7,482 nt of DNA from JBFEYJ01 sp041563315 (GTDB lineage Bacteria > Pseudomonadota > Gammaproteobacteria > Thiohalomonadales > Thiohalomonadaceae), in NCBI GenBank assembly GCA_041563315.1, contig JBFFNE010000111.1, forward strand, positions 1 to 7,482. Reading direction: 5' to 3'. This document shows, one piece after another, positions 6,066 through 7,482 of this stretch. The notes below the pieces were generated by a model, which worked only from the letters and a program-made list of their open reading frames with translations, did not search any database and had not been told where the DNA came from. The first letter of the stretch is position 1. The number at the start of each line of letters is the position of its first letter. Made by a program: the position numbers and the translations under genes.

Positions 6066-6512
6066 ATGCCAAAACTCATCGAATTCGTCATCAATCACTG
6101 GGATCTGTTCCTCGCCCTCGCCATCATCCTGCTCATGATGTTCAGTGGCACCCTCGGCAGCCGACTTCGCGGTTATAAGCCCATCACCGCCCTTGAAGCG
6201 GTGCAACTGCTCAACCGTGACAACGCCGTACTGATTGATGTACGCGAGGATAGCGAATTCAAGGAGGGGCACATCATTGATGCACACCATATTCCGCTGG
6301 GTAAGCTAGGTGAGCGCATGAAAGAGCTTGAACCCTTTCGTGAGCAGCCGATCGTAGTAAACTGTCGCAGTGGACACCGTTCTGGCAGCGCCTGTGCGCG
6401 ATTACGCAAAAACGGTTTTCAGACGGTATACAATCTGAAAGGCGGTATCATGGCCTGGCAAAGCGCAGGCCTGCCGTTGCAAAAGCCATCCAAAGGAAAA
6501 AAACGAAAATAG
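6066..6512 (+). CDS. yibN: Membrane-anchored rhodanese-like sulfurtransferase (YibN type)
   Basis: 148 residues. One N-terminal transmembrane helix (about 12-30, DLFLALAIILLMMFSGTL) is followed by a single rhodanese domain (about 37-137) and a very basic tail (KGKKRK). The tail suggests the domain faces the cytoplasm. The active-site loop is complete, C100-RSGHRS, so transfer of sulfane sulfur through a cysteine persulfide is plausible. From memory, E. coli YibN lacks the cysteine at this position, so this copy looks catalytically better equipped. IDVRE (57-61), EGHI and the KGGIMAW motif are typical of the fold. No ribosome binding site is visible: the 20 bases before the ATG are A/C-rich and no other in-frame start is available. 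grxC follows after 11 bases. Confidence 0.9.
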   Translation: MPKLIEFVINHWDLFLALAIILLMMFSGTLGSRLRGYKPITALEAVQLLNRDNAVLIDVREDSEFKEGHIIDAHHIPLGKLGERMKELEPFREQPIVVNCRSGHRSGSACARLRKNGFQTVYNLKGGIMAWQSAGLPLQKPSKGKKRK

Positions 6513-6523
6513 GTGCCTACACC

Positions 6524-6784
6524 ATGACAACCATCACCCTTTACACCACGGCTCATTGCCCTTACTGCATCCGTGCACGCAAGCTGCTAGAGAAAAAAGG
6601 TGTTGAATACACCGACATCCGGATCGATGAACAGCCCGAGCGACGTGAGGAAATGGAGAGCCGCAGTAACGGTGTCACCTCCGTGCCACAAATCTTTATT
6701 GACGATTTCCATGTCGGTGGCTTTGACGACATGGCCGAGCTGGACATGGATGGTGAACTGGATCAGCGTCTTGGTCTGAACTGA
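6524..6784 (+). CDS. grxC: Glutaredoxin 3 (class I, CPYC)
   Basis: 86 residues, nearly the size of E. coli Grx3 (83). The CPYC redox site is C12-C15, following TLYTTAH. The cis-proline is P55 in SVPQIF, and the glutathione-binding GGFDD is at 65-69. It reduces protein and glutathione mixed disulfides using glutathione. The aggtg ribosome site (6512-6516) touches the yibN stop, and the yibN-grxC spacing implies co-transcription. Between a rhodanese and secB is its usual place in gammaproteobacteria. Here, however, trxC separates it from secB. Confidence 0.95.
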   Translation: MTTITLYTTAHCPYCIRARKLLEKKGVEYTDIRIDEQPERREEMESRSNGVTSVPQIFIDDFHVGGFDDMAELDMDGELDQRLGLN

Positions 6785-6793
6785 ACCACGCCC

Positions 6794-7228
6794 ATGCCTA
6801 CCTCGCTGCACGTTGTCTGCCCCCACTGCCACAGCATCAACCGTGTGCCACAGGATCGACTTGGCGCCGGCGGCAAGTGTGGTCGATGCAAGCAGCGTCT
6901 ATTTGATGGCCTGCCTGTTGAATTGACCATGGCAACCTTTGCGCAACATATCGGCCGCAGCGATCTCCCTGTGCTGGTCGACTTTTGGGCGCCATGGTGC
7001 GGGCCATGCAAGATGATGGCCCCCATATTCATCCAGGCCGCTGCACAATTACAACCGGATGTCCGGTTGGCCAAGGTCAATACTGAACAGGAACAGGCCC
7101 TGGCAACACAACACGCCATCCGTAGTATCCCCACCTTGGCCTTGTTTCGGGGCGGGGAAGAAATTGACCGCCTTGCCGGTGCCATGGATCTAAACAATCT
7201 CGTCAGCTGGGTTCGCCGGCACCTCTAG
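6794..7228 (+). CDS. trxC: Thioredoxin 2 with N-terminal zinc-binding domain
   Basis: 144 residues, compared with 139 in E. coli TrxC. An N-terminal zinc ribbon carries two CxxC pairs (C9/C12 in VCPHCH and C29/C32 in KCGRCK). It is followed by a thioredoxin fold with the canonical WCGPC site (C69, C72) and cis-proline P113 (SIPTLALF). TrxC is a cytoplasmic protein-disulfide reductase; in E. coli it is induced by oxidative stress through OxyR and its zinc domain tunes redox behaviour. It starts 9 bases after the grxC stop with no strong ribosome site, so translational coupling is likely. Having trxC inside the grxC-secB interval is not the E. coli arrangement. No OxyR site was recognised. Confidence 0.95.
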   Translation: MPTSLHVVCPHCHSINRVPQDRLGAGGKCGRCKQRLFDGLPVELTMATFAQHIGRSDLPVLVDFWAPWCGPCKMMAPIFIQAAAQLQPDVRLAKVNTEQEQALATQHAIRSIPTLALFRGGEEIDRLAGAMDLNNLVSWVRRHL

Positions 7229-7234
7229 ACCCAA

Positions 7235-7269
7235 GACCGCCAACCGACGGTCATTCACAACCGTCTTTT
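7235..7269 (+). terminator. Terminator-like stem with a competing stem before secB
   Basis: gacggt (7246-7251) and accgtc (7260-7265) form a perfect 6-bp stem with an 8-nt loop, directly followed by tttt. An alternative stem pairs gaccg (7235-7239) with cggtc (7248-7252) and would disrupt the first. This sits in the 53-base trxC-secB gap. It may be a weak terminator or attenuator that partly uncouples secB. Confidence 0.4.
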
Positions 7270-7281
7270 CAAGGAATCCAC

Positions 7282-7482
7282 ATGAGCGACAGCAAGAATC
7301 CGGAAGCAACGAATAGCCAACAATTTGCTATTCAACGCATCTATACCAAGGACATCTCCTTTGAGACCCCAAACTCTCCGGCAATCTTTACAGAAAAGTG
7401 GGAGCCGAGCGTCAATGTAGACCTTAACTCCAGTGGCAACCGCCTCGGAGAGGGCCTATACGAGGTGACCCTGTCATTGACC
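7282..7482 (+). CDS. secB: Protein-export chaperone SecB, N-terminal part
   Basis: The first 67 residues are present and the rest lies beyond the window. FAIQRIYTKDISFETPNSP (16-34) is the conserved SecB N-terminal strand, and the later YEVTLSLT matches YEVVLRVT of E. coli. SecB is a cytoplasmic tetramer that keeps precursor proteins unfolded and hands them to SecA. The aagga ribosome site lies 6 bases before the ATG. It is last in the visible cluster, 53 bases after trxC, with a stem-loop in the gap that may let it be expressed at a different level. Confidence 0.96.
   Translation, partial: MSDSKNPEATNSQQFAIQRIYTKDISFETPNSPAIFTEKWEPSVNVDLNSSGNRLGEGLYEVTLSLT

Overview
The window looks like chromosomal backbone DNA from a gammaproteobacterium. 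Its core, gpmI facing a rhodanese-grxC-secB cluster, is the layout known from Escherichia coli (envC-gpmI facing yibN-grxC-secB). With a CtpA-type protease behind envC it resembles Pseudomonas even more closely. The predicted proteins fit that group (YajL-type DJ-1 protein, degenerate EnvC, SecB, TrxC with zinc-binding cysteines). The sequence does not fix the genus. A YgaV/SqrR-type regulator and the rhodanese would suit an organism that handles reactive sulfur, but this is inference.

Layout. (1) 1-348, plus strand: the 3' end of an SDR-family NAD-dependent epimerase/dehydratase. (2) 349-604: a non-coding interval bounded by an imperfect 17-bp inverted repeat built of 7-nt units. The left copy supplies the last six codons and stop codon of the SDR gene. 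The interval also holds a weak terminator for the opposing operon. (3) 5424 down to 605, minus strand: a probable operon gpmI-envC-ctpA-yajL. It combines glycolysis (GpmI), cell-wall hydrolase control (EnvC activates amidases; CtpA is a periplasmic processing protease) and a DJ-1-family repair enzyme. (4) 5425-5670: a divergent control region with several inverted repeats, including a near-perfect 18-bp dyad. (5) 5671-7482, plus strand: arsR-type regulator, membrane-anchored rhodanese (yibN), grxC, trxC and the start of secB, with short gaps inside yibN-grxC-trxC.

Two genes depart from the textbook layout. The first is an ArsR-family regulator between gpmI and yibN. It carries two cysteines (C36 and C102) placed as in persulfide-sensing YgaV/SqrR/BigR proteins. 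The second is a thioredoxin-2 gene between grxC and secB. Together the plus-strand genes read as a thiol/persulfide module (sensor, sulfurtransferase, glutaredoxin, thioredoxin) placed in front of a protein-export chaperone. That is the best candidate here for something under-described, though each family is known. No mobile-element gene, CRISPR array, tRNA or rRNA was seen.
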